Origin: Rhizobium cauense
Lineage (GTDB): Bacteria; Pseudomonadota; Alphaproteobacteria; Rhizobiales; Rhizobiaceae
Direction of reading: 5' to 3'
Assembly: GCF_019511525.1 (NCBI RefSeq)
Contig: NZ_JAEUAT010000005.1
Location: 372,001-436,000 of the forward strand
DNA: 64,000 bases
Shown here piece after piece: positions 26,031-35,230 of the stretch (positions are counted from its first letter, which is position 1; every line of letters starts with the position of its first letter). A model generated the notes under the pieces. That model saw only the letters and a list, made by a program, of their open reading frames with translations. It was not told the DNA's origin and did not search any database. The position numbers and the translations under genes are program-made.

Positions 26031-27023
26031 ATGAGCAAGATTGACCTTGATATTTCGGAGATCCCGGACACCACCGTTTCGGTCAGGGAGGTCTTTGGGA
26101 TCGATTCCGACATCCGCGTGCCGGCTTACAGCCAGGGCAGCGCCTATGTTCCGGACCTCGATCCCGATTATCTCTTCGACCGCGAAACCACGCTCGCCAT
26201 TCTTGCCGGCTTTGCTCACAACCGGCGCGTGATGATCTCCGGCTATCACGGCACCGGTAAGTCCTCGCACATCGAACAGGTCGCCGCGCGCCTCAACTGG
26301 CCCTGCGTGCGTATCAACCTCGACAGCCACGTCAGCCGTATCGACCTCGTCGGCAAGGACGCCATCGTCGTCAAGGACGGTCTGCAGGTTACCGAATTCA
26401 AGGATGGCATCCTGCCGTGGGCCTACCAGCACAATGTCGCGCTCGTCTTCGACGAGTACGATGCCGGTCGCCCTGACGTCATGTTTGTCATCCAGCGCGT
26501 TCTGGAATCCTCCGGCCGCCTGACCCTGCTCGACCAGAGCCGTGTCATCCGCCCGCACCCCGCCTTCCGCCTGTTCGCGACCGCAAACACCATCGGTCTC
26601 GGCGATACGACCGGCCTCTACCATGGCACGCAGCAGATCAACCAGGCGCAGATGGACCGTTGGTCGATCGTGACCACGCTGAACTATCTGCCGCACGACC
26701 ATGAAGTGAACATCGTCGCCGCCAAGGTGAAGACTTTCGGCAAGGACAAGGACGGCCGCGATACCGTCTCCAAGATGGTCCGCGTTGCCGACCTGACGCG
26801 TGCTTCGTTCATGAACGGCGACCTGTCGACCGTCATGAGCCCGCGTACTGTCATCACCTGGGCCGAAAATGCCGAAATCTTCGGCGACATCGCTTTCGCC
26901 TTCCGCGTGACATTCCTCAACAAGTGCGACGAGCTGGAACGTCCGCTGGTGGCCGAGCACTATCAGCGCGCTTTCGGCGTCGAGCTGAAGGAAAGCGCCG
27001 CCAACATCGTTCTGGAGGCTTAA
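26031..27023 (+). CDS. cobS: Aerobic cobaltochelatase subunit CobS
   Basis: CobS is the AAA+ ATPase subunit of the CobN-CobS-CobT cobaltochelatase, which inserts Co2+ into hydrogenobyrinate a,c-diamide in aerobic B12 synthesis. Walker A is [10 protein letters not shown] (71-80) and Walker B is [11 protein letters not shown] (137-146). The sensor segment reads [12 protein letters not shown]. At 330 residues it is the usual size. Two tandem ATGs occur; 26031 has the better spacing from GGAG. It lies 12 bp before cobT. cobN is not in this window. Confidence 0.96.
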   Translation: MSKIDLDISEIPDTTVSVREVFGIDSDIRVPAYSQGSAYVPDLDPDYLFDRETTLAILAGFAHNRRVMISGYHGTGKSSHIEQVAARLNWPCVRINLDSHVSRIDLVGKDAIVVKDGLQVTEFKDGILPWAYQHNVALVFDEYDAGRPDVMFVIQRVLESSGRLTLLDQSRVIRPHPAFRLFATANTIGLGDTTGLYHGTQQINQAQMDRWSIVTTLNYLPHDHEVNIVAAKVKTFGKDKDGRDTVSKMVRVADLTRASFMNGDLSTVMSPRTVITWAENAEIFGDIAFAFRVTFLNKCDELERPLVAEHYQRAFGVELKESAANIVLEA

Positions 27024-27035
27024 GGCCGACCGATC

Positions 27036-28937
27036 ATGGCTGCTCGCGGTGACAATTCGAAAGCAAAGCCCGGCTCGCCTGTCGACGTCGAACCGTTGCG
27101 CCGGGCAATAACCGGCAGCGTACGCGCGATTGCCGGCGACGGCGACGTCGAGGTGACCTTCGCCAATGAACGCCCGGGAATGACAGCCGAGCGGATCCGC
27201 CTGCCGGAGCTCTCCAAGCGTCCGACGCTGCATGAACTCTCCGTGACGCGCGGGCTCGGCGACTCGATGGCGCTCAGGCTTGCCTGCCACGACGACAAGG
27301 TGCACGCGACCATGGCGCCGCAGGGCTCCGACGCGCGCGCGATCTTCGACGCCGTCGAGCAGGCGCGCGTGGAATCGATCGGCGCCCTGCGCATGGAAGG
27401 CGTTGCCTCAAACCTTCGGTCGATGACCGAGGAGAAGTATTCGAAGGCGAATTTCTCCGGCATCGAACGGCAGGAAGATGCGCCAATCGGCGAAGCCATG
27501 GCCATGTTGGTGCGCGAGAAGCTGACCGGCGAGAAGCCTCCGGCCTCAGCCGGCAAGGTGCTCGACCTCTGGCGCTCGTTCATCGAGGAAAAGGCCGGCA
27601 CCGAACTCGAAAACCTTTCGGGCGTCATCAACGACCAGCCGGCTTTCTCTAAGGCGATCCGCAACATGCTTTCGGCCATGGAGATGGCGGAAGAGTATGG
27701 AGACGACGACAGTGAGCCGGATTCCGACGACGATTCGGAGCAGGAAGACCAGCCGAACGGCGACGAGCAGGACCAGGACGAAGTCGATGAGGACGCCGGT
27801 TCGGATGCCGCACCCGTAGAGGACAGCGAAGTCGTCGACGAGCAGATGGAGGACGGCGAGACCGAAGGCGCCGAAATCTCCGACGACGACATGCAGGAAG
27901 AAGGCGAGGAAGATTCCGAGACGCCGGGGGAAACCCGACGCCCGAACACGCCTTTCGACGACTTCAACGAGAAGGTCGACTACCACGTCTTCACCGAGGA
28001 ATTCGACGAGACGATCACCGCCGAAGAACTCTGCGACGCCGCCGAGCTGGAGCGCCTGCGCGCCTTCCTCGACAAGCAGCTCGCGCACCTGCAGGGCGCC
28101 GTCGGCCGCTTGGCCAACCGCCTGCAACGCCGCCTGATGGCGCAGCAGAACCGTTCCTGGGATTTCGATCTCGAGGAGGGCTATCTCGACCCGGCACGCC
28201 TGACGCGGATGATCATCGATCCGATGCAGGCGCTCTCCTTCAAGATGGAGCGCGACACGCAGTTCCGCGATACGGTCGTGACGCTTCTGATCGACAACTC
28301 CGGCTCGATGCGCGGCCGCCCGATCACGGTCGCGGCCACCTGCGCCGATATCCTGGCCCGCACGCTTGAGCGTTGCGGCGTCAAGGTCGAGATCCTCGGC
28401 TTCACGACGAAGGCCTGGAAAGGCGGACAGGCGCGCGAAAAGTGGCTCGGCAGCGGCAAGCCGCAGACGCCGGGCCGCCTCAACGATCTGCGTCATATCA
28501 TCTACAAGTCGGCCGACGCGCCCTGGCGTCGCGCACGGCCGAATCTCGGCCTGATGATGCGCGAAGGATTGCTTAAGGAAAACATCGACGGCGAAGCGCT
28601 GATGTGGGCGCATAACCGCCTGATCGGCCGTCGTGAGCAGCGCAAGATCCTGATGATGATCTCCGACGGTGCGCCGGTGGACGACTCGACGCTGTCGGTC
28701 AATCCGGGCAACTACCTGGAGCGGCATCTGCGTGCCGTCATCGACCGGATCGAGACGCGCTCGCCGGTAGAGCTTCTGGCAATCGGCATCGGCCATGATG
28801 TGACGCGCTACTACAGGCGCGCCGTAACGATCGTCGATGCTGACGAGCTGGCCGGTGCGATGACCGAGCAGCTTGCGTCGCTCTTCGAAGACAAGACCGC
28901 CCAGCCGCGGGGCGGTCGCCTCCGCCGCGCCGGCTAA
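27036..28937 (+). CDS. cobT: Aerobic cobaltochelatase subunit CobT
   Basis: CobT forms the second ring layer on CobS and contacts CobN. The order is an N-terminal domain of about 220 residues, then a very acidic linker (about 225-300, rich in Asp/Glu). A C-terminal von Willebrand A domain follows, with the metal-adhesion motif DNSGSMRG near residue 420. At 633 residues it is full length. The acidic linker is normal for the family and mirrors the Mg-chelatase D subunit. It is cotranscribed with cobS. Confidence 0.96.
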   Translation: MAARGDNSKAKPGSPVDVEPLRRAITGSVRAIAGDGDVEVTFANERPGMTAERIRLPELSKRPTLHELSVTRGLGDSMALRLACHDDKVHATMAPQGSDARAIFDAVEQARVESIGALRMEGVASNLRSMTEEKYSKANFSGIERQEDAPIGEAMAMLVREKLTGEKPPASAGKVLDLWRSFIEEKAGTELENLSGVINDQPAFSKAIRNMLSAMEMAEEYGDDDSEPDSDDDSEQEDQPNGDEQDQDEVDEDAGSDAAPVEDSEVVDEQMEDGETEGAEISDDDMQEEGEEDSETPGETRRPNTPFDDFNEKVDYHVFTEEFDETITAEELCDAAELERLRAFLDKQLAHLQGAVGRLANRLQRRLMAQQNRSWDFDLEEGYLDPARLTRMIIDPMQALSFKMERDTQFRDTVVTLLIDNSGSMRGRPITVAATCADILARTLERCGVKVEILGFTTKAWKGGQAREKWLGSGKPQTPGRLNDLRHIIYKSADAPWRRARPNLGLMMREGLLKENIDGEALMWAHNRLIGRREQRKILMMISDGAPVDDSTLSVNPGNYLERHLRAVIDRIETRSPVELLAIGIGHDVTRYYRRAVTIVDADELAGAMTEQLASLFEDKTAQPRGGRLRRAG

Positions 28938-28957
28938 CGCGAAAGGGCGCTTTCTGG

Positions 28958-29989
28958 ATGCTCCGGAAGTCCTTCGCCAGCCTGATATCAATTGCTTTCG
29001 GGCTGGCGGCTCTCGTTCCACCGGCACTTGCCGATGGCGACGTTGAGGTCCGCAGTCGCGTCATCACCGATTTCAAGATCGGCTCCGATGAGACGAAGTT
29101 CGGCACCCTCGAATTTCTCGGCGGGCTGGAAATGGTGTCACCACAGAGACTGTTCGGCTCGTTGTCGTCGATCCGGTTTCGATCGGACAGGACGCATTTC
29201 GTTGGCGTGCTCGATACCGGTCACTGGATGACGGGTCGCATCGAGCGTGATCCGCAGGGGCGCCTCTCCGGCGTTGCTGATGTGGCGATCACCCCAATGA
29301 AAAACCGGGTAGGGCGCAGCTTCGAAGGCAAGGGACATATGGATGCCGAAGGCCTGGCGCTGCACGGCGATCAGATTTTTGTGTCCTTTGAACAGCAGCA
29401 CCGCGTCGACGTTTATCCTGATCAGGGCTTCGAAGCATCGCGTGCGATCGATACGATCCCTCTTCCCTTTCCGAGGAAATCGCTGCGGGCCAATCGCGGT
29501 TTCGAGACGATCGCCGTTGCGCCCGTCGACAGCGCCTTGAAGGGTGGCACACTGATCGTCGCGGAGCGCAGCCTGGATGCCGACGGGAATGCCTATGCGG
29601 CGATCCTCGATGGACCGCTGGAGGGGCGCCTGTCGCTTGCTCACTACGGCGATTTCGATGCGACGGACGGAGCGTTCCTGCCTGACGGTGACCTGCTGCT
29701 TCTGGAGCGCCGCTTCAACATGGCGGAAGGCATCGGAATGCGAATCCGCCGCATCAAGGCCGCTGACATTCGCCCCGGCGCGGTGATGGACGGCGAGGTC
29801 CTGCTCCAGGGCGACTTCAGCTATCAGATTGACAACATGGAAGGTCTGGATGTTTTCGCCGCAGAAGATGGCACGACGCATGTGGTGATCGTCTCCGACG
29901 ACAACCATTCCATCCTGCAGCGGAATCTGATGCTGGAGTTCCGGCTGGTGGAGCCGCGAGCCGGCGACACGGCCCGCTTGCAGAACTGA
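28958..29989 (+). CDS. Secreted esterase-like/phytase-like beta-propeller protein
   Basis: A signal peptide (SLISIAFGLAALVPPALA) is followed by a propeller-type domain of the 'esterase-like activity of phytase' family (PF13449). LGGLEMVSPQRLFGSLSSIRF, DTGHWMTG, HMDAEGLALHGDQIFVSFEQQHRV and GRGFETIAV-type repeats are visible. NMEGLDVFAAEDGTTHVVIVSDDNHS lies near the C-terminus. The natural substrate is unknown, and true phytase activity should not be assumed. It starts 20 bp after cobT, a conserved position in related rhizobia to my memory, and probably shares the transcript. Confidence 0.85.
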   Translation: MLRKSFASLISIAFGLAALVPPALADGDVEVRSRVITDFKIGSDETKFGTLEFLGGLEMVSPQRLFGSLSSIRFRSDRTHFVGVLDTGHWMTGRIERDPQGRLSGVADVAITPMKNRVGRSFEGKGHMDAEGLALHGDQIFVSFEQQHRVDVYPDQGFEASRAIDTIPLPFPRKSLRANRGFETIAVAPVDSALKGGTLIVAERSLDADGNAYAAILDGPLEGRLSLAHYGDFDATDGAFLPDGDLLLLERRFNMAEGIGMRIRRIKAADIRPGAVMDGEVLLQGDFSYQIDNMEGLDVFAAEDGTTHVVIVSDDNHSILQRNLMLEFRLVEPRAGDTARLQN

Positions 29990-30071
29990 ACCTTGCATCA
30001 GCCGCCGATCACTCAAGCAGCCTAGCCGCAAGATAGCCAGTCGCGCACAGAGCTTCCGTGTGCTCGAACGC

Positions 30072-30097
30072 AAAACGGCGGAGCATCGCCCCGCCGT
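30072..30097 (-). terminator. Terminator of the queuosine-precursor transporter gene
   Basis: A 7-bp GC stem (30075-30081 with 30091-30097) is followed by TTTT on the minus strand. It lies 27 bases after the minus-strand stop at 30124. Confidence 0.75.
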
Positions 30098-30123
30098 CCG
30101 TCCGAGATACCGGCTTCGGGCTT

Positions 30124-30759
30124 TTAGTTAGCGCGTGCGGCCTGCATCGGGCGCAGCACATTCATCAGTGCGCCGTAGGGCAGCAGCATCACCAGGCCGA
30201 CGATCATCTTCACCGAGAAATCGCCGATCGCCCAGGAGATCCAACGCGGAGCCTCGGTCGTGAGGACGCCGAGAACAGGCGCGGACTCGAGCGCGAAGGG
30301 ATCGTTCGGGCCAAAGAAGACGAAGAAGGCCGCAAAGGCGAAGGAGAAGAAGATCACCGTGTCCAGCATCGAGCCAACAAGCGAGCCGACCAGCGGCGCG
30401 CGCCACCAGGCCTGACGACGCAGGCGGTTGAAGACCGAGATATCGAGCAATTGGCCGGCGAGATAGGCCGAGCCGGAGGCGATCGCGATACGCGGAAGCG
30501 ACGTATAGAAGGACAGCGCCACGCCAACGACGAAGCCGGCGAAAACCACCTTGCGGGCAGCCTGAGGTCCGAACTGGCGGTTGGTCAGGTCGGTGATGAG
30601 GAAGGCGACGGGATAGGTGAAAGCACCCCAGGTCAGGATGTCGGCCAGGTTGATGCCGGCCAATTCGGCATTCAGCGGGAACTGCACGAGGAAGTTCGAG
30701 GCGACGACAACGAGCGTCATCAGTGCGACATAGATAAGCGTAGAGCGTGTCGTCAGCAT
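30124..30759 (-). CDS. yhhQ: VUT-family queuosine precursor transporter (YhhQ-like)
   Basis: This inner-membrane protein (211 aa, about six helices) belongs to the VUT/YhhQ/ECF-type family, which imports preQ0/preQ1 for queuosine tRNA modification. Signature segments are FPLNAELAGINLADILTWGAFTYPVAFLITDLTNRQFG and GSAYLAGQLLDISVFNRLRR. FFSFAFAAF and LMLLPYGALMNVL-like helices follow. The ATG at 30759 is preceded by CAGGAT then six A. The frame continues upstream to 31179 only through rpmB antisense sequence. A hairpin with an A-rich tail just before the start may be a preQ1-type riboswitch. Confidence 0.92.
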   Translation of the reverse strand: MLTTRSTLIYVALMTLVVVASNFLVQFPLNAELAGINLADILTWGAFTYPVAFLITDLTNRQFGPQAARKVVFAGFVVGVALSFYTSLPRIAIASGSAYLAGQLLDISVFNRLRRQAWWRAPLVGSLVGSMLDTVIFFSFAFAAFFVFFGPNDPFALESAPVLGVLTTEAPRWISWAIGDFSVKMIVGLVMLLPYGALMNVLRPMQAARAN

Positions 30760-30787
30760 TTTTTTATCCTGGGGTATGCCACCAGTT
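30750..30787 (-). promoter_or_regulatory. Candidate preQ1-class riboswitch overlapping the yhhQ start
   Basis: On the minus strand a short stem CTGG/CCAG (30785-30782 with 30772-30769) encloses TGGCATACC and is followed by GATAAAAAA directly before ATG. Compact preQ1-I riboswitches have the same plan: a small stem, a CC-rich 3' loop edge and an A-rich tail that docks in the groove and ends in a pseudoknot. Here loop GCAT (30779-30776) can pair with ATGC of the start region (30759-30756), which would hide the start codon. The Shine-Dalgarno AGG is in the stem edge. The loop is about two bases shorter than known examples. Inferred. Confidence 0.4.
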
Positions 30788-30808
30788 AGAGGAACAGACC
30801 GACAAAGC

Positions 30809-30845
30809 AAAAGGCCTGTCCGGAGATCATCCGTGCAAGCCTTTT
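30809..30845 (-). terminator. Terminator of rpmB
   Basis: On the minus strand AAAAGGC...GCCTTTT (outer arms 30839-30845 and 30809-30815) encloses an inner CGGA/TCCG pairing and ends in a T-rich stretch. It lies 31 bases after the rpmB stop and before the yhhQ leader. Confidence 0.7.
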
Positions 30846-30875
30846 GAAGCCGTATGTAGAAGAAGCGGTCGAAGC

Positions 30876-31172
30876 TTACGCAGCAGCGGCTTCGGCAGTC
30901 TTCTTGACGATCTGGCGGCGCAGCAGACGAGCGCGCATCGACAGTTCGTTTTCGCTTGCCTTGATCAGGAAGGCATCGAGACCGCCACGATGCTCGACGG
31001 AACGAAGAGCAGCAGCCGAAACGCGAAGACGGTAACGCTGGCCGAGCGCGTCGGAGATCAGCGTAACCTGGCACAGGTTCGGGAGGAACCGGCGCTTGGT
31101 CTTGTTGTTGGCATGGCTGACATTGTTGCCAACGAGGACTGCCTTGCCGGTCAATTCGCACATGCGGGACAT
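30876..31172 (-). CDS. rpmB: 50S ribosomal protein L28
   Basis: L28 is a 98-residue basic protein of the large ribosomal subunit. [33 protein letters not shown] is the canonical N-terminus (C-ELTGK and [14 protein letters not shown]), and [21 protein letters not shown] follows. The start at 31172 fits the family; longer in-frame starts (to 31235) do not. AGGTG precedes the ATG. It has its own terminator. Confidence 0.97.
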   Translation of the reverse strand: MSRMCELTGKAVLVGNNVSHANNKTKRRFLPNLCQVTLISDALGQRYRLRVSAAALRSVEHRGGLDAFLIKASENELSMRARLLRRQIVKKTAEAAAA

Positions 31173-31410
31173 GGAACACCTATTCTTGTTTTTCTCGGCC
31201 ATCAGTTGCGTGCCCACAGAAAATCGGGCTAGCAATCCATCAGGCCATGATTGGAAAGTTGCGGTTCTATAGTCAGACAGGCCGTGCGCGTCAAGCCAAA
31301 CCTTGGCGTTTCCCGCAATTCTGTCAAAAAGCTCGTGTTTGCTTCGTCGTGATACAGGCGTATAGACCGTGAGGAACGGCTTTACCAGCCGCCTGAACAG
31401 GGTTCATTTC

Positions 31411-32187
31411 ATGGCTCATCTGGGCAAACGTTTTCTAATTTCCACGCTCGCTGCGCTGATGGCCATTCCGGCCGGCGCAAGTGAGATCGTGCATCGGACG
31501 GAATACAAGGTTTCTCTTGGCATCCTGACGATCGCGCGCGCCGCCTTCCTGACGAAGATCGAGGACAACAAGAGCTACAGGGTCTCCGGCGATATCAGCT
31601 CGGCCGGCCTTGCCGATCTCGTCACCAACATCTCGGCCAAGACTAGCGTCGACGGCGTGCTGCGCGGCGACCGGCTACAGGCGTCCCGCTACTATCTGTA
31701 CTACAAGAGCGGCAAGCGCGCCCGTACATACGAGGTGCGCTACAACAACGGCAATATCGTTTCGACGACCGTCAAGCCGCCTCGCAAACCACCGAACAAC
31801 TGGGTCAATGTGCCGGCAAGCGACTTGCGCTCCGTCCTCGATCCGATCTCTGGTCTCATTTTCCCCGCGGACGCCAATGTCTGCGCCCAGAAACTGCCGA
31901 TCTATGACGGCGAAATGCGGATGGACCTCGTTCTCTCGCCCAAAGGCCAGCAGAACTTTTCGACAACCGGCTTCAACGGCAAGGTGACCGTGTGCAATGT
32001 GCGCTTCGTTCCTCGCTCCGGTTACAAGAAGGGTCGTAGCGACATCGACTATCTGAGCAGGAGCAGCCGCATGGAAATCTGGTTTGCCAAGTCGGATGCG
32101 GCGAATGTATATGCTCCGGTCTACGTTCGTATTCCGACGCAATACGGACCGGTGACGATTACCGCGGTGAAATACGGCGCAAGCTGA
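31411..32187 (+). CDS. DUF3108 periplasmic protein (258 aa)
   Basis: A signal peptide (RFLISTLAALMAIPAGA-SE) is followed by a beta-rich DUF3108 domain. The ARAAFLTKIEDNKSYRVSGDISSAGLADLVTNISAK segment and the YYLYYKSGKRARTYEVRYNNGN repeat match that family, as does MDLVLSPKGQQNF. Proteins of this family are predicted to be periplasmic, function unknown. The start at 31411 has AGGG upstream; a GTG at 31369 is an alternative that adds 14 residues. The DMT transporter gene starts 29 bp later. Confidence 0.85.
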   Translation: MAHLGKRFLISTLAALMAIPAGASEIVHRTEYKVSLGILTIARAAFLTKIEDNKSYRVSGDISSAGLADLVTNISAKTSVDGVLRGDRLQASRYYLYYKSGKRARTYEVRYNNGNIVSTTVKPPRKPPNNWVNVPASDLRSVLDPISGLIFPADANVCAQKLPIYDGEMRMDLVLSPKGQQNFSTTGFNGKVTVCNVRFVPRSGYKKGRSDIDYLSRSSRMEIWFAKSDAANVYAPVYVRIPTQYGPVTITAVKYGAS

Positions 32188-32216
32188 CGGAGCGTGGTCT
32201 CCGCAAAGGGGGACAG

Positions 32217-33113
32217 GTGAAGCTTCGGGCAACGCTAATCGGCTTTACGGCCATCCTCATGTGGTCGTTCCTGGCGCTGTTCACGGCTGCATCGGGCACG
32301 ATGCCGCCGTTCCAGTTGTCTGCCATCTGCTTTGCCATCGGAAGCATTCCCGGCATCGTCGTGCTGATCCTCAATCCGTCGCGGCTGCGGCTGCTCAAGC
32401 AGCCGGCCAAGGTTTGGATCGTCGGGATTGCCGGCTTGTTCGGATACCATTTCCTCTATTTCACGGCGCTCAGAAACGCTCCGGCGGTCGAGGCGGGGCT
32501 GATTGCCTATCTCTGGCCGCTGCTGATCGTCGTCGGGTCGGCGCTGCTGCCAGGCGAGCGCCTGCGCTGGTATCACATCGTCGGCGCTTTGGCCGGTCTC
32601 TGCGGCACTTTCCTGATTGTCGGCCGCAACGGCATCAATTTCGACGGTGCCTATGCCGTCGGATACGGTGCCGCCTTCCTTTGCGCCTTCACCTGGTCCG
32701 GCTACTCGCTCCTGACGCGTCGTTTCGATGCGGTCTCGACCGACGTCGTCACCGGCTTCTGCATGGCGACGTCGATCCTGTCTCTCATCTGCCACCTCGG
32801 GCTTGAAACGACGGTCTGGCCGGAAACCGTGTCGCAGTGGATTGCAGTGGCCGGCCTCGGGCTCTTCCCCGTTGGCGCTGCCTTCTATGCCTGGGATTAC
32901 GGCGTCAAGAACGGCGACATCCAGATTCTGGGCGCCGCAAGCTATGCCGCGCCGCTTCTGTCGACGTTGAACCTGACGCTCTTCGGTTTTGCCGAGCCGA
33001 GTTGGCGCATTGCGCTCGCCTGCGTGCTGGTCACCGGCGGTGCCGTGCTTGCTGCAAACGAGATGTTTCGCCGGAAGGCCGCGACGGCAGAAGAGCGTGT
33101 CGCCGCGGAATAG
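32217..33113 (+). CDS. DMT-superfamily exporter (EamA, YddG-like)
   Basis: The protein has ten hydrophobic segments in two EamA repeats (298 aa). Its starting MKLRATLIGFTAILMWSFLALFTAASG, the GYHFLYFTALRNAPAVEAGLIAYLWPLLIVVGSALLPGE region and the second-repeat GAAFYAWDYGVKNGDIQ motif resemble YddG, an aromatic amino-acid and methyl-viologen exporter. The start codon is GTG with GGGGGACAG upstream. It is convergent with the DUF985 gene; the stop codons are 3 bases apart. Confidence 0.88.
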   Translation: MKLRATLIGFTAILMWSFLALFTAASGTMPPFQLSAICFAIGSIPGIVVLILNPSRLRLLKQPAKVWIVGIAGLFGYHFLYFTALRNAPAVEAGLIAYLWPLLIVVGSALLPGERLRWYHIVGALAGLCGTFLIVGRNGINFDGAYAVGYGAAFLCAFTWSGYSLLTRRFDAVSTDVVTGFCMATSILSLICHLGLETTVWPETVSQWIAVAGLGLFPVGAAFYAWDYGVKNGDIQILGAASYAAPLLSTLNLTLFGFAEPSWRIALACVLVTGGAVLAANEMFRRKAATAEERVAAE

Positions 33114-33116
33114 CTT

Positions 33117-33539
33117 TCAACCGACCGGCTTCCAGTCCGGCGGCGCCATCTCGAAGGACGCGAAGTGGAAGCCCGGTGCAACCGTGCATCCGACCAAGGT
33201 GTACTCACCCGTCGTTGCGGCAGACTGCCACCAGTTGGCAGGGACGATCGCCTGCGGACGTTCACCCTTGAGGATATCGCTCCCGAGCGTCAGCGTCTCG
33301 CTGCTGCTTCCATCCTGCGAGCGGTGAAGCGTAAGCGGCGCACCGGCGTAGTGGTGCCAGACCTCGGCCGCGTCATGGACACGATGCCAGTGGGAACGCT
33401 GTCCGGCCTTGAGCAGATAGTAGATCGCCGTCGAATGGCCGCGGGATCCGCCCTCGATGTCGCGGAACGTCTGCACGTACCAGCCGCCTTCGGGATGCGG
33501 CTGCATTCCAAGTTCGCGAATAATATCGTCCGGTGACAT
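33117..33539 (-). CDS. DUF985 cupin protein (140 aa)
   Basis: This single cupin domain has the DUF985 pattern: LGMQPHPEGGWYVQTFRD at the start, STAIYYLLKAGQRSHWHRVHDAAEVWHHYAG (His/Glu metal-site residues), and VGCTVAPGFHFASFEMA at the end. The biochemical role of the family is not established. Its ATG shares one base with the stop of gloB (TGATG), so it is translationally coupled to the glyoxalase gene. Confidence 0.9.
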   Translation of the reverse strand: MSPDDIIRELGMQPHPEGGWYVQTFRDIEGGSRGHSTAIYYLLKAGQRSHWHRVHDAAEVWHHYAGAPLTLHRSQDGSSSETLTLGSDILKGERPQAIVPANWWQSAATTGEYTLVGCTVAPGFHFASFEMAPPDWKPVG

Positions 33540-34309
33540 CAGAAAACGTCCTTGCGCCGGCGGATTTCCGCGAAGACTTCCTCGTTGGTCTTGGTTTCCA
33601 TCAAGAGGTTACGGCGAATGGCGGGATCTGCTGCGCGAAGGAAGGGATTGGTTTCCTTCTCCAGTGCCAGCGTCGTCGGAATGGTGAACCTGTTCTCGGC
33701 CCGGAGAGCTTCGATTTCGGCCGCGCGGCTTACCAGTCGCTGATTGTCCGGATCGATGGTGAGCGCAAAGCGTGCATTGGAGAGCGTATATTCATGGCCG
33801 AAATAGATCGCCGTTTCATCAGGTAGCACGGCAAGCTTTTGCAGCGAGTGCCACATATCGGCAGCCGGGCGCTCGAAAAGACGCCCGCAGCCAAGGGCAA
33901 ACAGCGTGTCGGCGGCGAAGAGCAGCTTGTCGTCGACGAAGTGGTAACAGATATGTCCGGCCGTATGACCGGGGGTCTCGATGACCTTTACGTTATGATC
34001 GCCAAACAGAAACGTGTCGCCGTCGGCCATCGTCTTGTCGAGGCCGGGGATCGCCACCGCCTCGTTGATCGGACCGATGATCTCGCAGCCATATTGCTCC
34101 TTCAGCGCGAGATTGCCTTCGACGTGATCCGTGTGATGGTGGGTCGTGAAAATATGGGTGATCGTCCAGCCGCGACGGGTTGCTGCCTTTTCGACCGCGC
34201 CTGCATCGGGCGCGTCAATCGAGGCCGTCAAACCGGTTTCGGGGTCGTGGACAAGCACACCGAAATTGTCGGTACGGCAGAGAAAAACGTCTAAATCCAA
34301 AGGTTTCAT
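33539..34309 (-). CDS. gloB: Hydroxyacylglutathione hydrolase (glyoxalase II)
   Basis: GloB hydrolyses S-lactoylglutathione to lactate and glutathione in methylglyoxal detoxification. It is a metallo-beta-lactamase fold with the binuclear metal motif THHHTDH (56-62). Further ligands are in ETPGHTAGH and [12 protein letters not shown], and [13 protein letters not shown] is the glyoxalase II C-terminal signature. The start at 34309 gives 256 residues; the open frame to 34405 is not family-like. It is divergent from a methyltransferase gene. Confidence 0.95.
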   Translation of the reverse strand: MKPLDLDVFLCRTDNFGVLVHDPETGLTASIDAPDAGAVEKAATRRGWTITHIFTTHHHTDHVEGNLALKEQYGCEIIGPINEAVAIPGLDKTMADGDTFLFGDHNVKVIETPGHTAGHICYHFVDDKLLFAADTLFALGCGRLFERPAADMWHSLQKLAVLPDETAIYFGHEYTLSNARFALTIDPDNQRLVSRAAEIEALRAENRFTIPTTLALEKETNPFLRAADPAIRRNLLMETKTNEEVFAEIRRRKDVF

Positions 34310-34399
34310 AGTCTCAGGGAGCCTCTTTATCGCGGGTATATCGGGAATGTAGAGGGTCGCGCCTTGAAGTCCAACCGCCCACTGATAACATTTACCTCG

Positions 34400-35140
34400 A
34401 TGCACGCTGATATCGTCGACCTACGCCAGTTCTATCATTCCGACCTCGGACGCATTGCCGAGCAGTCGATCGCCATGGCGCTTTCTTCGCTCTGGGTGAG
34501 GCTGCCGCAGGAGCGTCTTGTTGGTCTCGGCTATGTGGTGCCCTTCCTCGACCGCTTCCAGCCCGACACGGAGAGGACCTTTGCCTTCATGCCGGCGGGG
34601 CAGGGGGCGGTGAACTGGCCGGTGGGGGCGCTATCCTCGACGGCTCTGGTTTTCGATGAGGAGTTGCCGCTGCCGGATTCCTCGATCGACCGGGTGCTGA
34701 TGGTCCATTCCCTTGAGTTTGCGGAGAGCCCGCGGGAGACCCTGAAGGAGTTGTGGCGGGTTCTGGCGCCGGGCGGGCGCCTGGTGATCGTCGTTCCGAA
34801 CCGCCGCGGCGTCTGGGCGCGCATGGAACATACGCCGTTCGGCTCCGGGCGGCCCTATTCGCGGGGACAGCTGACAAATCTCCTGCGCGAAACCAATTTC
34901 ACGCCGGGGGCAACGGCGGAGGCGCTGTTCTTTCCGCCCTCGAAGCTGCGTACGATGATGCGCCTGCGGGGCGTCTTCGATCGTGTCGGGCGGACTTTGT
35001 GGCCGGCTTTCTCGGGCGTCATCGTCGTCGAGGCGCAGAAGCGGCTCTATCAGGGGCTGCCGGTCGCCGCCCGCGCGTCGCGACGCGTCTTCGTGCCAGT
35101 CCTCGCGCCCCATGGCGTTCCGACGACGCGCAGCCGCTAG
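34400..35140 (+). CDS. Class I SAM-dependent methyltransferase (246 aa)
   Basis: The Methyltransf_11 core is visible: [55 protein letters not shown]. The glycine-rich motif I is weak ([11 protein letters not shown] in place of LDLGCGxG), so the SAM site may be divergent. The ATG at 34400 is preferred; a TTG at 34364 extends the frame by 12 residues. Substrate unknown. It is divergent from gloB with 90 bp between them. Confidence 0.82.
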   Translation: MHADIVDLRQFYHSDLGRIAEQSIAMALSSLWVRLPQERLVGLGYVVPFLDRFQPDTERTFAFMPAGQGAVNWPVGALSSTALVFDEELPLPDSSIDRVLMVHSLEFAESPRETLKELWRVLAPGGRLVIVVPNRRGVWARMEHTPFGSGRPYSRGQLTNLLRETNFTPGATAEALFFPPSKLRTMMRLRGVFDRVGRTLWPAFSGVIVVEAQKRLYQGLPVAARASRRVFVPVLAPHGVPTTRSR

Positions 35141-35230
35141 TCCTTCCGCACTCGACAAGGCCGCCGTTCCGTTCTATTGCCACAAGGCAGTTTTCAGCCG
35201 AGTTTTCCGGTATTTTCCAAGGTCGATCCG

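Noticed and set aside
25968..27305. 445-codon minus-strand frame over cobS
   Set aside because: Antisense artefact of codon bias; no ribosome site or domain.
27546..29027. 493-codon minus-strand frame over cobT
   Set aside because: It is antisense to cobT and its successor; its long runs of Leu/Val come from the complementary acidic linker.
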